A program made the translations under genes and the position numbers. A DNA stretch of 5,600 bases from Desulfuromusa sp. GTDB lineage: Bacteria; Desulfobacterota; Desulfuromonadia; Desulfuromonadales; Geopsychrobacteraceae. Position 1 is the stretch's first letter, and the number at the start of each line of letters is the position of its first letter. The notes beneath the pieces are model-generated. The model was not told the origin of the DNA and did no database searches. It was given only the letters and a program-made list of their open reading frames with translations. The stretch is from the NCBI GenBank assembly GCA_023145655.1, contig JAGLDI010000208.1, positions 1 through 5,600 of the forward strand. The letters run 5' to 3'. Below are positions 4,993 through 5,600 of the stretch, one piece after another.

Positions 4993-5600
4993 ATGAAAAA
5001 AATGTTTATTTTATTGTTGGGTCTTGTTCTGATTTCTGGATTTGGTAGTGCCATTGCTGCGGAAAAGATTGATTTTTATGCCAATATTACGGCAATTCAG
5101 CCCATTGTAGATGACTTCAACTCTACTCATGCGACTAAAACTGTTTACACCCGCATTTCAACATCCAAGTATCTGGCAACCGTTTTAACCGAGTTTTCAG
5201 CAGGAAAACTACGTGCTGATGTTTTGCAGAGCCCCCTCCCAATCATGCAGATGTTGAAAGCAAAAGGGGTTCTGGCTCCCTACAAATCACCAGCGGCAGC
5301 AGGGTATCCCGCCTGGGCACAAAAAGATGACACCATTATCCAATTTGGGATCGAATACGTTGCACCTATTTACAACAAGGATCTGGTTAAGCCTGAGGAT
5401 GTTCCAACCCGTTACGAAGATCTGACCGATCCAAAATGGTACAACAAAATGGTCATGCCCGATCCATCTTCACACGCAACGACTATTTCCTGGCTGGTCG
5501 GCTTGAAAGAGGCAAAAATTTTCGGTGATGATGCGGGTTGGATGAAATTTCTTAAAGGCCTCGCCGCGAACAAGCCGATGTTTGTCAAATCCTTCGGCCC
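4993..5600 (+). CDS. ferric-type ABC transporter substrate-binding protein (5' part)
   Basis: The first 202 codons of a periplasmic solute-binding protein; the rest lies beyond the window. AGGAG (4980-4984) is 8 nt before the ATG. Residues 1-23 are a signal peptide (MKKMF, Leu-rich core, SAIAA). The mature part follows the type 2 periplasmic-binding fold of the FbpA/AfuA group: a first strand IDFYANIT, then the hallmark LRADVLQSP (73-81), KGVLAPYKSP (91-100), YNKDLVKPEDVPTRYEDLTDPKW (127-149) and MVMPDPSS (153-160). The usual family length is about 330-350 residues, so roughly 60 percent is visible. It would deliver a ligand, classically ferric iron, to a membrane permease whose genes are probably downstream. 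Related members bind other ligands such as phosphonate, thiamine or sugar phosphates, so the iron assignment is probable rather than proven. The preceding terminator and its own promoter region make it a separate transcription unit. Confidence 0.87.
   Translation, partial: MKKMFILLLGLVLISGFGSAIAAEKIDFYANITAIQPIVDDFNSTHATKTVYTRISTSKYLATVLTEFSAGKLRADVLQSPLPIMQMLKAKGVLAPYKSPAAAGYPAWAQKDDTIIQFGIEYVAPIYNKDLVKPEDVPTRYEDLTDPKWYNKMVMPDPSSHATTISWLVGLKEAKIFGDDAGWMKFLKGLAANKPMFVKSFG

Overview
The window looks like chromosomal DNA of a Gram-negative, proteobacteria-like organism. It encodes a two-membrane envelope stress system (a CpxA/CpxR pair next to a CpxP/Spy-type periplasmic protein) and an exported periplasmic iron-type solute-binding protein. 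GC content looks moderate by eye and is even across the window. Protein style (a Cpx-like system outside the enteric gene order, a small Cys-rich hypothetical, a ferric-type binding protein) would fit a Desulfuromonas/Pelobacter-type organism, but this placement is a weak inference. No phage, transposon, CRISPR, rRNA or tRNA signature was seen.

Left region (1-436): at most a doubtful gene tail reaches to 126. It is followed by a complete 49-residue single-span membrane protein gene on the minus strand (184-333) with its own promoter, strong Shine-Dalgarno and intrinsic terminator. It is divergent from a LysR-type regulator gene (437-1393, plus). The two predicted promoters overlap face to face, and the shared region holds a 7-bp inverted repeat plus a T-N11-A dyad lying over the regulator's start codon. 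The regulator is followed after 24 nt by a 147-residue hypothetical protein with a CxxC...CxH knuckle (1418-1861), probably in the same operon.

Middle region (1909-4189): a cpxR-cpxA operon on the minus strand (regulator first, stop and start codons overlapping by one base) is convergent with the LysR operon and divergent from a CpxP/Spy-like gene. The 206-bp spacer between cpxR and the CpxP-like gene contains one perfect and two degenerate copies of the enteric CpxR box GTAAA-N5-GTAAA. They sit about 42 bp upstream of the predicted start sites of both divergent transcripts, so phospho-CpxR probably activates both its own operon and the periplasmic gene.

Right region (4190-5600): the CpxP/Spy-like gene (201 residues, signal peptide, two LTxxQ motifs, His/Cys/Gly-rich tail) ends at a strong intrinsic terminator (4830-4861). 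After a 131-bp regulatory gap with an inverted repeat, a ferric-type ABC transporter substrate-binding protein starts at 4993 and runs off the window.

The most unusual elements are the short membrane protein/LysR/CxxC-protein cluster, whose function I cannot name, and the symmetric Cpx regulatory region.
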